This document shows positions 1 to 5,891 of a DNA stretch of 5,891 nucleotides, piece after piece. The notes beneath the pieces were generated by a model. The model was given only the letters and a program-made list of their open reading frames with translations. It was not told where the DNA came from and searched no databases. The translations under genes and the position numbers were made by a program. Each line of letters opens with the position of its first letter. Positions within the stretch are counted from its first letter, which is position 1. This stretch comes from an uncultured Pelagibacteraceae bacterium (GTDB lineage Bacteria > Pseudomonadota > Alphaproteobacteria > Pelagibacterales > Pelagibacteraceae). The stretch spans positions 1 to 5,891 of the forward strand of contig CACEBA010000026.1 of the NCBI GenBank assembly GCA_902557585.1. The letters run 5' to 3'.

Positions 1-101
1 GCTAATAAAAAAAGATTTTCTATACCTAATTTTTTTTTCTCAAGTATTTCTATAATCTTTCTTCCAACATTTCCTGTTGCTCCTACAATTGCTATATTCA
101 T
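1..101 (-). CDS. asd: Aspartate-semialdehyde dehydrogenase, N-terminal fragment (cut by window edge)
   Basis: Only the first 33 codons are present; the gene continues beyond position 1. The family makes L-aspartate 4-semialdehyde from 4-aspartyl phosphate with NADPH in the cytoplasm, supplying lysine/diaminopimelate, threonine and methionine. The fragment begins MNIAIVGATGNVGRK: a short beta strand followed by the NADP-binding turn GATGNVGR at residues 7-14, which is typical of this family. The ATG at 99-101 is the first after an in-frame TAA at 114-116, so the start is well bounded. It lies 17 bases after the dmdA stop on the same strand with no visible terminator or strong Shine-Dalgarno, so co-transcription with dmdA is likely. 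A run of nine A residues in the coding strand (plus-strand T at 40-48) encodes the lysines near residue 22-24. Other Rossmann reductases such as ArgC share GATG, but the following NVGR and the leuB neighbourhood favour Asd. The catalytic Cys is outside the window. Confidence 0.88.
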   Translation of the reverse strand, partial: MNIAIVGATGNVGRKIIEILEKKKLGIENLFLL

Positions 102-118
102 GATATTTAAGTTTTATA

Positions 119-1228
119 CTAAACGAAGGGTAAATCGCAAACTGTTCCTAAGTGTATTTTTTCATCAATTTCAATTCTAAATTGGTCCTTCATATTCCAA
201 TAGGGTTTATTGATCATTGCTATTCCAACTACTTTTTTAAAAGTTGGCGAATATGCAGCTGATCTCACATATCCTACTATATTCTTATTATCATCAAATA
301 GTGTTTTCTCACAATACATGTCAATTTTATTGTGATCAATTTTTACACCTCTTAATTTTCTTGAAATTCCCTCTTCATTTATCATCTTTAGTTTTACTTT
401 GCCTAAGTAATTTACATCGGTATCTAAACTTATATATTTATCGAAATTTGCTTCAAAGGGATTATCTCTATTATCAAAATCATTTCCATAGGATAAAAGT
501 GCTCCCTCTATTCTTTCAATAAGATTTGGGCATCCTGGTTTTACATCGAACTCTTTTCCAGCTTCAAATAAGGAATCATATAAATTTTGACCTGCTAAGT
601 CATCGTCAACATATACCTCAAAGCCACCTTGTTTAGACCAGCCTGATCTAGCGATGAAATATTTATGACTTTTAAATTCGTAATAATTAAAGTTAAAAAA
701 TTTTAATTGTCTGATTTCATCACCAAACAATTTAGACATTAAATCATCTGCAAGAGGTCCTTGTACTGCTAAAATATTTACATTTGGCTCACTAATTTGA
801 ACATCAAATTTATTTCCAGCTGCAAGCCCTTTGGCAAAAAATATTACATCCGAATCAGCAATAGAAAGCCACCATTTATCCTCTGCTAATTTATTTATAA
901 TTGGATCGTTTACTAATAATCCATCGTCATCTATTATTGGTGCGTAATAGCATTTTCCAACTTTTGACATTGATAAATCTCTACAGGTCATAAGCTGAAC
1001 TAATTTTGCAGAATCTTTTCCTGAGATTTGAACTTGCCTTTCAGCTGCAACATCCCAAACCTGAACAAATTTTTTTAAGTGGTGATAATCTGACTCTAGT
1101 GACTTAAAAGAAGCCGGAAGGAGCATATGATTGTAAACTGTATAGCTGCTAACACCGTGGGCTTCTATTCTATCTGTGTAAGGCGTGCTTCTTAATCTTC
1201 TAGATTTTGCTACAGGAAAATTTTTCAT
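119..1228 (-). CDS. dmdA: Dimethylsulfoniopropionate (DMSP) demethylase DmdA
   Basis: This is a 369-residue cytoplasmic enzyme of the GcvT/aminomethyltransferase fold. It transfers a methyl group from DMSP to tetrahydrofolate, giving MMPA and 5-methyl-THF, the first step of the demethylation pathway. The folate-binding domain spans about residues 50-265. Visible blocks are [16 protein letters not shown] (66-81), VNDP (106-109), SIADSD (122-127), LAVQGP (153-158), [14 protein letters not shown] (194-207) and the [19 protein letters not shown] block (232-250). A C-terminal barrel domain starts near 288. Length and the opening [18 protein letters not shown] closely match what I recall of the Pelagibacter ubique DmdA, which separates it from true GcvT; no gcvH or gcvP lies nearby. 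The ATG at 1226-1228 is fixed by an in-frame TGA at 1241-1243. The gene has the longest upstream spacer in the window (80 bases, with an inverted repeat), so it may have its own regulation. The ribosome site is weak: AAAAGG lies about 19 bases upstream. Tail loops around residues 299-320 differ from my memory of the reference. Confidence 0.95.
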   Translation of the reverse strand: MKNFPVAKSRRLRSTPYTDRIEAHGVSSYTVYNHMLLPASFKSLESDYHHLKKFVQVWDVAAERQVQISGKDSAKLVQLMTCRDLSMSKVGKCYYAPIIDDDGLLVNDPIINKLAEDKWWLSIADSDVIFFAKGLAAGNKFDVQISEPNVNILAVQGPLADDLMSKLFGDEIRQLKFFNFNYYEFKSHKYFIARSGWSKQGGFEVYVDDDLAGQNLYDSLFEAGKEFDVKPGCPNLIERIEGALLSYGNDFDNRDNPFEANFDKYISLDTDVNYLGKVKLKMINEEGISRKLRGVKIDHNKIDMYCEKTLFDDNKNIVGYVRSAAYSPTFKKVVGIAMINKPYWNMKDQFRIEIDEKIHLGTVCDLPFV

Positions 1229-1261
1229 TTTTTTTAAAATTCAAAAACCTTTTCTCTTATT

Positions 1262-1291
1262 TCATATGATTTTGCAATAATAATCATATGA
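1262..1291. repeat. Perfect 10-bp inverted repeat (two TCATATGA palindromes) in the dmdB-dmdA spacer
   Basis: The arms TCATATGATT (1262-1271) and AATCATATGA (1282-1291) are exact reverse complements separated by 10 bases. The outer 8 bases of each arm, TCATATGA, are themselves palindromic, so the site also reads as two palindromes with centres 22 bp apart, about two turns of helix. It occupies the middle of the only sizeable spacer in the window, 37 to 63 bases upstream of the dmdA start. It could be an operator for a dimeric regulator, or a leader-RNA hairpin affecting dmdA translation or mRNA processing. It is not a classical terminator: the stem is A+T-rich, and no U-tract follows it directly in the transcript. 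The symmetry is seen directly; any function is inference, and AT-rich DNA yields such repeats more easily than balanced DNA. Confidence 0.6.
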
Positions 1292-1303
1292 TCGTGACCC
1301 TGA

Positions 1304-1331
1304 ATTATTTAGAATTGTTTTCTTAATTCAA
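1304..1331 (-). promoter_or_regulatory. Weak candidate sigma-70 promoter for dmdA
   Basis: On the minus strand, TTGAAT (1326-1331) resembles a -35 box and AATAAT (1304-1309) a -10 box, with a 16-base spacer. They match 4 and 5 of the 6 consensus positions. The start of transcription would fall near 1297, placing the inverted repeat at the very beginning of the dmdA leader. The -35 element lies inside the last codons of dmdB. Such matches arise readily by chance in DNA this AT-rich, so this is only a suggestion that dmdA might be transcribed separately from dmdC-dmdB. Confidence 0.2.
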
Positions 1332-2925
1332 ATTTTTGTATTTTTCCTGTTGATGTTTTTGGTAACTCGCAGAAAATAACTTTTTTTGGAACTTTAAACC
1401 CAGCTAATGTCTCTTTACAGAAATCAATTAATTCGTTTTCTGATACAGGTTTGTCTTTAACCATTTCAATAAAAGCACATGGAACCTCGCCCCATTTCTC
1501 ATCAGGTTTAGCAACTACAGCTGCTATTGAAACTGATGGATGTTTAGAAAGAGTATTTTCAATTTCTATTGACGAAATATTCTCCCCTCCAGAAATAATT
1601 ATGTCTTTTGATCTATCTTGTATTTTTACATAACCATCAGGGTGCATTACTGCTAAGTCGCCACTATGAAACCAGCCGTCTTTCATAGCTTTTTCTGTAG
1701 CATCTTTATCCTTAAAATAACCTTTCATTACTACATTTCCTCTAATCATGATTTCACCGATTGTTTTTCCATCTTTTGGTACTTCTTTCATTGTCTCTGG
1801 ATCTAAAACGGTAACCCCCTCTGTATTTGGATATCTTACACCTTGTCTTGCTTTAATCTCGTTTAACCTATCTTCATCAAAATCTTTCCACTCATCGTTC
1901 CATGCACATTGCGTAACATGACCATAAGTTTCTGTTAAACCATAAACGTGCATTACTTCAAAACCCAGAGCTTTCATTTTTTTAAATATTACGCTTGGTG
2001 GAGGTGCTCCTGCAGTTAATACATAAACTTTATGTTTAAGTTTTTTACGATCGGTCTCTGGTGCACCTGTAATCATATTCAAAACAATTGGCGCTCCTCC
2101 AAAATGCGTTACCTCATACTTATCAATAAGTTCAAAAATTTTTTTTACATCAATATTTCTTAGACATACTGTTCTTCCATTTAACATTGGGATTGTCCAT
2201 GGATAACACCAACCATTACAATGAAACATTGGTACTATTGTTAAAAAGTTTAAACGATTTGGCATATTCCATGCAACCGAACTTCCAGTTGACATTAAAT
2301 AAGCTCCTCTATGGTGGTAGACCACACCTTTTGGATTTCCTGTAGTACCTGAGGTATAACTTAAAGAGATTGATTGCCATTCATCATCTGGCATTTGCCA
2401 ATCAAAATTCTCATCCCCAGTATTTAAAAAACTTTCATACTCTAAATCACCAATTTTTTCCAATTTTGATTGATCAGCATATTTATCATTAATATCAATA
2501 ATGGTAATTTCTTTATCTAAGTTTTTTAGTGCTTTCTTAACCTCTAAATGAAGTTGCCTATCTACTACTAAAACCTTTGCTTCGCTATGATTTAAAATAT
2601 AGTTAATAGTATTTGCATCTAGTCTAATGTTAATTGTATTCAATACTGCGCCCGTCATTGGTACTGAATAGTGTGCCTCAAAAATTTCTGGTGTATTAAA
2701 TGCCAAGAAAGATACTGTATCACCTTTTTTAATTCCAATTTTAGATAACGCACTAGCAAATTTAACTGATCTTTTGTAGACCTCAGCCCAAGTGTAACTT
2801 CTATCTTCATAGACTATTGCTTCATAATTGGGATATATTTCAGTAGCTCTTTTTAAAAAAGTTAAGGGAGTAAGCGGGACATAATTAGCTTTATTTTTAT
2901 CTAAATTGGTTTCGTAATGACTCAT
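1309..2925 (-). CDS. dmdB: 3-methylmercaptopropionate-CoA (MMPA-CoA) ligase, DmdB type
   Basis: This 538-residue cytoplasmic member of the ANL (acyl-CoA synthetase) superfamily would convert MMPA, ATP and CoA to MMPA-CoA, AMP and PPi, the second step of DMSP demethylation. Motifs run in the expected order: P-loop YTSGTTGNPKG (190-200), acyl-pocket segment PMFHCNGWCYPW (232-243), GAPPP (306-310), YGLTETYG (328-335), SGDLAVMHPDGY (421-432), hinge DRSKDIIISGGENIS (437-451), and PKTSTGKIQK (522-531) with adenylation lysine K528. His235 and Trp239 keep the spacing I recall for substrate-pocket residues of a Ruegeria DmdB (unverified). By sequence alone this could be a medium-chain acyl-CoA ligase; lying between dmdC and dmdA makes DmdB the best call. 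The ATG follows the dmdC stop by 6 bases in the same frame (TAA, two codons, ATG), so the start is bounded and translation probably depends on dmdC. No clear Shine-Dalgarno is seen. Confidence 0.88.
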   Translation of the reverse strand: MSHYETNLDKNKANYVPLTPLTFLKRATEIYPNYEAIVYEDRSYTWAEVYKRSVKFASALSKIGIKKGDTVSFLAFNTPEIFEAHYSVPMTGAVLNTINIRLDANTINYILNHSEAKVLVVDRQLHLEVKKALKNLDKEITIIDINDKYADQSKLEKIGDLEYESFLNTGDENFDWQMPDDEWQSISLSYTSGTTGNPKGVVYHHRGAYLMSTGSSVAWNMPNRLNFLTIVPMFHCNGWCYPWTIPMLNGRTVCLRNIDVKKIFELIDKYEVTHFGGAPIVLNMITGAPETDRKKLKHKVYVLTAGAPPPSVIFKKMKALGFEVMHVYGLTETYGHVTQCAWNDEWKDFDEDRLNEIKARQGVRYPNTEGVTVLDPETMKEVPKDGKTIGEIMIRGNVVMKGYFKDKDATEKAMKDGWFHSGDLAVMHPDGYVKIQDRSKDIIISGGENISSIEIENTLSKHPSVSIAAVVAKPDEKWGEVPCAFIEMVKDKPVSENELIDFCKETLAGFKVPKKVIFCELPKTSTGKIQKFELRKQF

Positions 2926-2931
2926 AAAAAG

Positions 2932-4695
2932 TTAATTAAATTTAAAGTTCATAATATTTGAACTTCCAGATATCGCAGATTTATAGTGAAGCTCTGCTCT
3001 GGGTAATACCTTTTCAAAATAAAATTTTGCAGTATTTATTTTGTCATCATAAAATTTTTTGTTGCTATCATACTCATTGTAGCTCACATCAAGTACTTTA
3101 ATCCATGAATACGCTAAGGATACAAATCCAAGTGTTTTAAGATAATCATTTGCTGCAGCACTAACATCGTCTTTATCGTCATTGTATTTTTCTTTAATCC
3201 AATCAGTAAATTTTGAGAGAATATCTAAGTAATAATTAAGTTCTTTTGAAAAAGTTTTTACTTTCCCATTTTTACCATCACACTCGGATTTAATCATTTC
3301 TAAAAATTTTCCAATTATATCTCCATTTTTATTTGTTAACTTTCTAAATACTAGATCGGCGGCTTGCACAGAATTCGTGCCTTCATAAATAGGCGTTATT
3401 CTATTGTCACGATAAAGCTGTTCTATTCCTTGGTCTTTTGTAAATCCATAACCCCCATGTATCTGCATAGCATCACTAGTAATTTCCATCGCTAAGTCAG
3501 TAAATAGTGACTTCACAACTGGTGTCATCAAAGAAACATAGTCTGATGCCTCTTGTTTTATTTTTTCGTCAGAATGATAAAGACTTACTTCTGTTTGCTG
3601 AGACAACCAAAAACATAATGCTCTTTCACCCTCTATAATTGATTTCATATTAAGCAAAGACTTCCTAATATCTGCATGCTCAATAATAAAGTCTGCACCG
3701 TTGGTAGATTTAGAATTGTTTGTCTTACCTTGTTTTCTTTCTTTTGCATAAGAAAGTGAATTTTGATAAGCAATTTCTGATATACCCAGTCCTTGAATAC
3801 CAACTACAATTCTTTCTAAGTTCATCATAGTAAACATTTGACTTAAACCCTTATTTTTTGGTCCAATCATATAACCAACTGCTTCATCAAAATTTAAAAC
3901 ACAGGTAGCTGAACCTTTAATGCCCATTTTATGTTCTACTGATCCTGCAGAAACACCATTTCTTGGTCCAATTGATCCATCTTCTTTCACAATATACTTT
4001 GGTACGAGAAACAAACTTATACCTTTAGTTCCAGCTGGCGAATCTGATGCTCTAGCTATAACTAAATGAATAATATTTTCCGTAAGATCGTGATCACCAG
4101 ATGTTATAAATATTTTTTGTCCACTAATTTTAAAAGTTCCATCTTTTTGTTCAACAGCCTTTGTTTTTAACATTCCTAAATCTGTTCCACAAACTGGTTC
4201 TGTTAAACACATTGTGCCACTCCATTTCCCTTGAACCATTTTTGGAAGATATTTATCTTTCATTTCATCAGTTGCATGTCGCAAAAGACAATTATAAGCA
4301 CCAATAGTTAATTCACTATAAAGTTTAAACGAAAGTGATGTGGAAGACAGCATTTCATCAAAAAATGCACTAACTGTTTTCGGCATTCCTTGACCACCAT
4401 ATTTTGGATCACAAGATAATGAAATCCAACCGTCTTCAATGTACTTATTATATGCTTCTTTGTATCCTGGAGGGGTTCTAACCACTCCATTTTCTAGTTG
4501 AGCAGGATGTTCATCTCCAGATAATGCCAAAGGCAATATCAGATTTTCACTAATTTTCGCTGCTTCCCCCAAAATATCTTTTACTAAATCTGAATTAACT
4601 TCGTTATATTTTTGTAATTCATTATAATTTTTATTATCTCTCAATTTATCAAAGAGAAACAACATATCATCTAGTGGAGCTGTATAATTTGGCAT
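2932..4695 (-). CDS. dmdC: MMPA-CoA dehydrogenase, DmdC type (acyl-CoA dehydrogenase family)
   Basis: This 587-residue FAD-dependent dehydrogenase would oxidise MMPA-CoA to methylthioacryloyl-CoA, the third step of DMSP demethylation, passing electrons to an electron-transfer flavoprotein. It is longer than ordinary acyl-CoA dehydrogenases (about 380-400 residues) and matches the DmdC/long subgroup, which has a helical C-terminal extension. An alpha-helical N domain covers about 1-155. The flavin segment MCLTEPVCGTDLGMLKT is at 162-178, with ISGQKIFITSGDHD at 190-203. A second helical domain carries QIHGGYGFTKDQG at 411-423 and RDNRITPIYEGTNSVQ at 429-444. Glu438 in YEGT is the likely catalytic base; I recall the equivalent Glu435 in a characterised Roseovarius DmdC. 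The extension runs from about 460 to the end. An in-frame TAA at 4705-4707 bounds the ATG at 4693-4695. The gene lies 26 bases after leuB and 6 before dmdB. Other FadE-like substrates cannot be excluded from sequence; the operon decides the call. Confidence 0.88.
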   Translation of the reverse strand: MPNYTAPLDDMLFLFDKLRDNKNYNELQKYNEVNSDLVKDILGEAAKISENLILPLALSGDEHPAQLENGVVRTPPGYKEAYNKYIEDGWISLSCDPKYGGQGMPKTVSAFFDEMLSSTSLSFKLYSELTIGAYNCLLRHATDEMKDKYLPKMVQGKWSGTMCLTEPVCGTDLGMLKTKAVEQKDGTFKISGQKIFITSGDHDLTENIIHLVIARASDSPAGTKGISLFLVPKYIVKEDGSIGPRNGVSAGSVEHKMGIKGSATCVLNFDEAVGYMIGPKNKGLSQMFTMMNLERIVVGIQGLGISEIAYQNSLSYAKERKQGKTNNSKSTNGADFIIEHADIRKSLLNMKSIIEGERALCFWLSQQTEVSLYHSDEKIKQEASDYVSLMTPVVKSLFTDLAMEITSDAMQIHGGYGFTKDQGIEQLYRDNRITPIYEGTNSVQAADLVFRKLTNKNGDIIGKFLEMIKSECDGKNGKVKTFSKELNYYLDILSKFTDWIKEKYNDDKDDVSAAANDYLKTLGFVSLAYSWIKVLDVSYNEYDSNKKFYDDKINTAKFYFEKVLPRAELHYKSAISGSSNIMNFKFN

Positions 4696-4721
4696 TTTTA
4701 AACTTTAGAATAATTATAGAT

Positions 4722-5828
4722 TTATTGCAATTTTGAAATTATCGCATCACCCATTTGTGAAGTCGATACCTCTTTCATTCCCTCAGATAGTATATCCTTT
4801 GTTCTTAAACCATCATTTAATACTTCTTGGACAGCTTTTTCAAGATTATCAGCTTCATTATCAAGATCTAAAGAGTACCTAAGAGCCATAGCAAAACTTA
4901 ATATTGTTGCAATTGGATTTGCCAATCCCTTGCCCGCAATATCTGGGGCAGAACCATGAATTGGTTCGTACATTGCCCTCATTTCTCCATCTTTATTTTT
5001 TGCACCTAATGATGCTGAAGGCAATAATCCAAGTGATCCAGTTAACATTGATGCCTGATCTGAGAGCATATCTCCGAAGAGATTATCTGTCACAATTACA
5101 TCAAACTGTTTAGGGTTTCTAAGTAGCTGCATTGCACAATTATCAGCAAGCATATGGCTTAACTCTACATCCTTGAACTCTTTATCATGAAGCTCTTGAA
5201 CTTCTTCTTTCCAAAGTTGTCCTGCTTCCATTACATTTGATTTCTCACATGAAGTTACTTTGTTTGATCTTTTTCTAGCTAAATCAAATGCTATACGTGC
5301 GACTCTTGTTATTTCACTTGTCGTATAAGTATGAGTGTTAACACCTTTTCTCTCACCGTTTTCAATTGGCTTAATTCCTCTTGGTTCACCAAAATATATA
5401 CCTCCCGTTAACTCTCTTACAATCATAAGGTCTAGACCAGATACAATTTCAGGCTTAAGTGTTGATGCACTAACTAATTGCTCAAAACAGATAGCAGGTC
5501 TTAAATTTGCAAATAGTTTTAATTCTTTTCTTAATTTTAATAGCGCTCTCTCTGGTTTTTTTGAGAATTCAACCTCATCCCATTTTGGCCCACCCACGGC
5601 ACCCAACATAACAACTTCGCTTTCTAGGGCTTTATAAAATACTTCATCAGTAATTGGCGTTCCATGCTTATCGTATGAGCATCCACCAGCAAGATCCTCT
5701 TCAATTTCAAAGTCTAAAGATTTATTATCATTAAGCCACTTAATTATTTTTTTTACTTCACTAATTACTTCTGGGCCAATACCATCTCCAGGAAGTAAAA
5801 GAATTTTTCTTTTTTTTACTTTAATCAT
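4722..5828 (-). CDS. leuB: 3-isopropylmalate dehydrogenase
   Basis: LeuB oxidatively decarboxylates (2R,3S)-3-isopropylmalate with NAD+ in leucine synthesis, in the cytoplasm as a dimer. With the start used here it has 368 residues, normal for the family. [11 protein letters not shown] is at 11-21. Substrate arginines are R100, R110 and R138, with Tyr145 in [10 protein letters not shown] and Lys196 in CEKSNVME. Metal-binding aspartates are D229 (ADN), D253 and D257 (LFGDMLSD), with the usual 24- and 4-residue spacing. The NAD-binding loop [14 protein letters not shown] is at 288-301, and Asp296 marks NAD preference. An upstream in-frame ATG at 5847-5849 would add seven residues and extend the overlap with leuD to 29 bases. 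The ATG at 5826-5828 is preferred because it overlaps the leuD stop by only 8 bases, fits the family N-terminus and has GGA six bases upstream. Expression is probably coupled to leuD. Confidence 0.96.
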   Translation of the reverse strand: MIKVKKRKILLLPGDGIGPEVISEVKKIIKWLNDNKSLDFEIEEDLAGGCSYDKHGTPITDEVFYKALESEVVMLGAVGGPKWDEVEFSKKPERALLKLRKELKLFANLRPAICFEQLVSASTLKPEIVSGLDLMIVRELTGGIYFGEPRGIKPIENGERKGVNTHTYTTSEITRVARIAFDLARKRSNKVTSCEKSNVMEAGQLWKEEVQELHDKEFKDVELSHMLADNCAMQLLRNPKQFDVIVTDNLFGDMLSDQASMLTGSLGLLPSASLGAKNKDGEMRAMYEPIHGSAPDIAGKGLANPIATILSFAMALRYSLDLDNEADNLEKAVQEVLNDGLRTKDILSEGMKEVSTSQMGDAIISKLQ

Positions 5829-5891
5829 CAAATATCCATGGTTTTTCATGTTTTAAATTGTTTTCAAATTTTTGAATTTTTTCTGATTTTT
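5821..5891 (-). CDS. leuD: 3-isopropylmalate dehydratase small subunit, C-terminal end (cut by window edge)
   Basis: An open frame enters from the right edge and ends at TAA (5821-5823), giving 23 codons. It reads [11 protein letters not shown], then [12 protein letters not shown] charged helix of the form I..FE..L followed by a Pro-Trp-hydrophobic end is how LeuD proteins commonly finish. Directly following it is leuB, the usual neighbour of leuD. LeuD pairs with LeuC to isomerise 2-isopropylmalate to 3-isopropylmalate. Its stop overlaps the leuB start in ATGATTAA, a common coupling arrangement. The fragment is too short for a domain match, so the call leans on position and this tail pattern. 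Confidence 0.75.
   Translation of the reverse strand, partial: KSEKIQKFENNLKHEKPWIFDD

Noticed and set aside
244..522. 92-codon plus-strand open frame opposite dmdA
   Set aside because: It lies wholly antisense to a conserved gene, has Leu/Tyr/His-rich low-complexity content expected from the reverse of AT-rich coding DNA, and has no family signature.
1124..1132. Third copy of CATATGATT, inside the 5' part of dmdA
   Set aside because: It encodes Asn-His-Met at residues 33-35 in a segment conserved in DmdA, so protein sequence explains it; it lacks the paired partner seen in the spacer.
119..1228. Calling the GcvT-fold protein a glycine-cleavage T protein (aminomethyltransferase)
   Set aside because: The DmdA-type N-terminus, 369-residue length, close match to the remembered Pelagibacter DmdA and the dmdB/dmdC neighbours all favour DMSP demethylase; no gcvH or gcvP is present.
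1229..1308. SAM-type or other known riboswitch in the dmdA leader
   Set aside because: Only an A+T-rich 10-bp hairpin is visible in 80 bases; I see none of the conserved loop or pseudoknot elements expected for the SAM-II/SAM-V classes. A covariance-model search would settle it.
1451..1633. 60-codon plus-strand open frame opposite dmdB
   Set aside because: Antisense shadow of the conserved ligase C-terminal region; no independent support.
4308..4490. 60-codon minus-strand open frame inside dmdC in another frame
   Set aside because: It overlaps the well-conserved dmdC reading frame and shows no recognisable motif.
4904..5637. Two plus-strand open frames (4904-5113 and 5335-5637) opposite leuB
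   Set aside because: Both are mirror images of conserved leuB segments, with no motif or plausible ribosome site.

Overview
The window looks like a piece of a SAR11-type (Pelagibacterales) alphaproteobacterial chromosome. The DNA is strongly AT-rich and the spacers are very short. All genes lie on the minus strand. The 369-residue DmdA closely matches what I recall of the Candidatus Pelagibacter ubique DMSP demethylase. This assignment rests on composition and remembered sequence, not on a database search.

In the direction of transcription (right to left) the layout is: the last 23 codons of leuD (edge, partial); leuB, overlapping leuD by 8 bases; dmdC (MMPA-CoA dehydrogenase type); dmdB (MMPA-CoA ligase type); an 80-base spacer with a perfect inverted repeat; dmdA (DMSP demethylase); and the first 33 codons of asd (edge, partial). 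Other spacers are 26 bases (leuB-dmdC), 6 bases (dmdC-dmdB) and 17 bases (dmdA-asd). No stretch over 300 bases lacks a gene. I see no RNA gene, insertion sequence, CRISPR array or convincing terminator.

The three central genes form the first three steps of DMSP demethylation. DmdA moves a methyl group from DMSP to tetrahydrofolate, giving 3-methylmercaptopropionate (MMPA). DmdB converts MMPA to MMPA-CoA with ATP. DmdC oxidises MMPA-CoA to methylthioacryloyl-CoA. The fourth step (DmdD or AcuH hydratase, releasing methanethiol) is not encoded here. The cassette sits between leucine-pathway genes (leuD, leuB) and asd, genes often adjacent in alphaproteobacteria, so it looks like an insertion into a biosynthetic operon. 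One inferred link is that DMSP-derived methanethiol and Asd-derived homoserine both feed methionine synthesis.

The enzymes are known families. The most open points are the gene arrangement and the twin palindromes upstream of dmdA.
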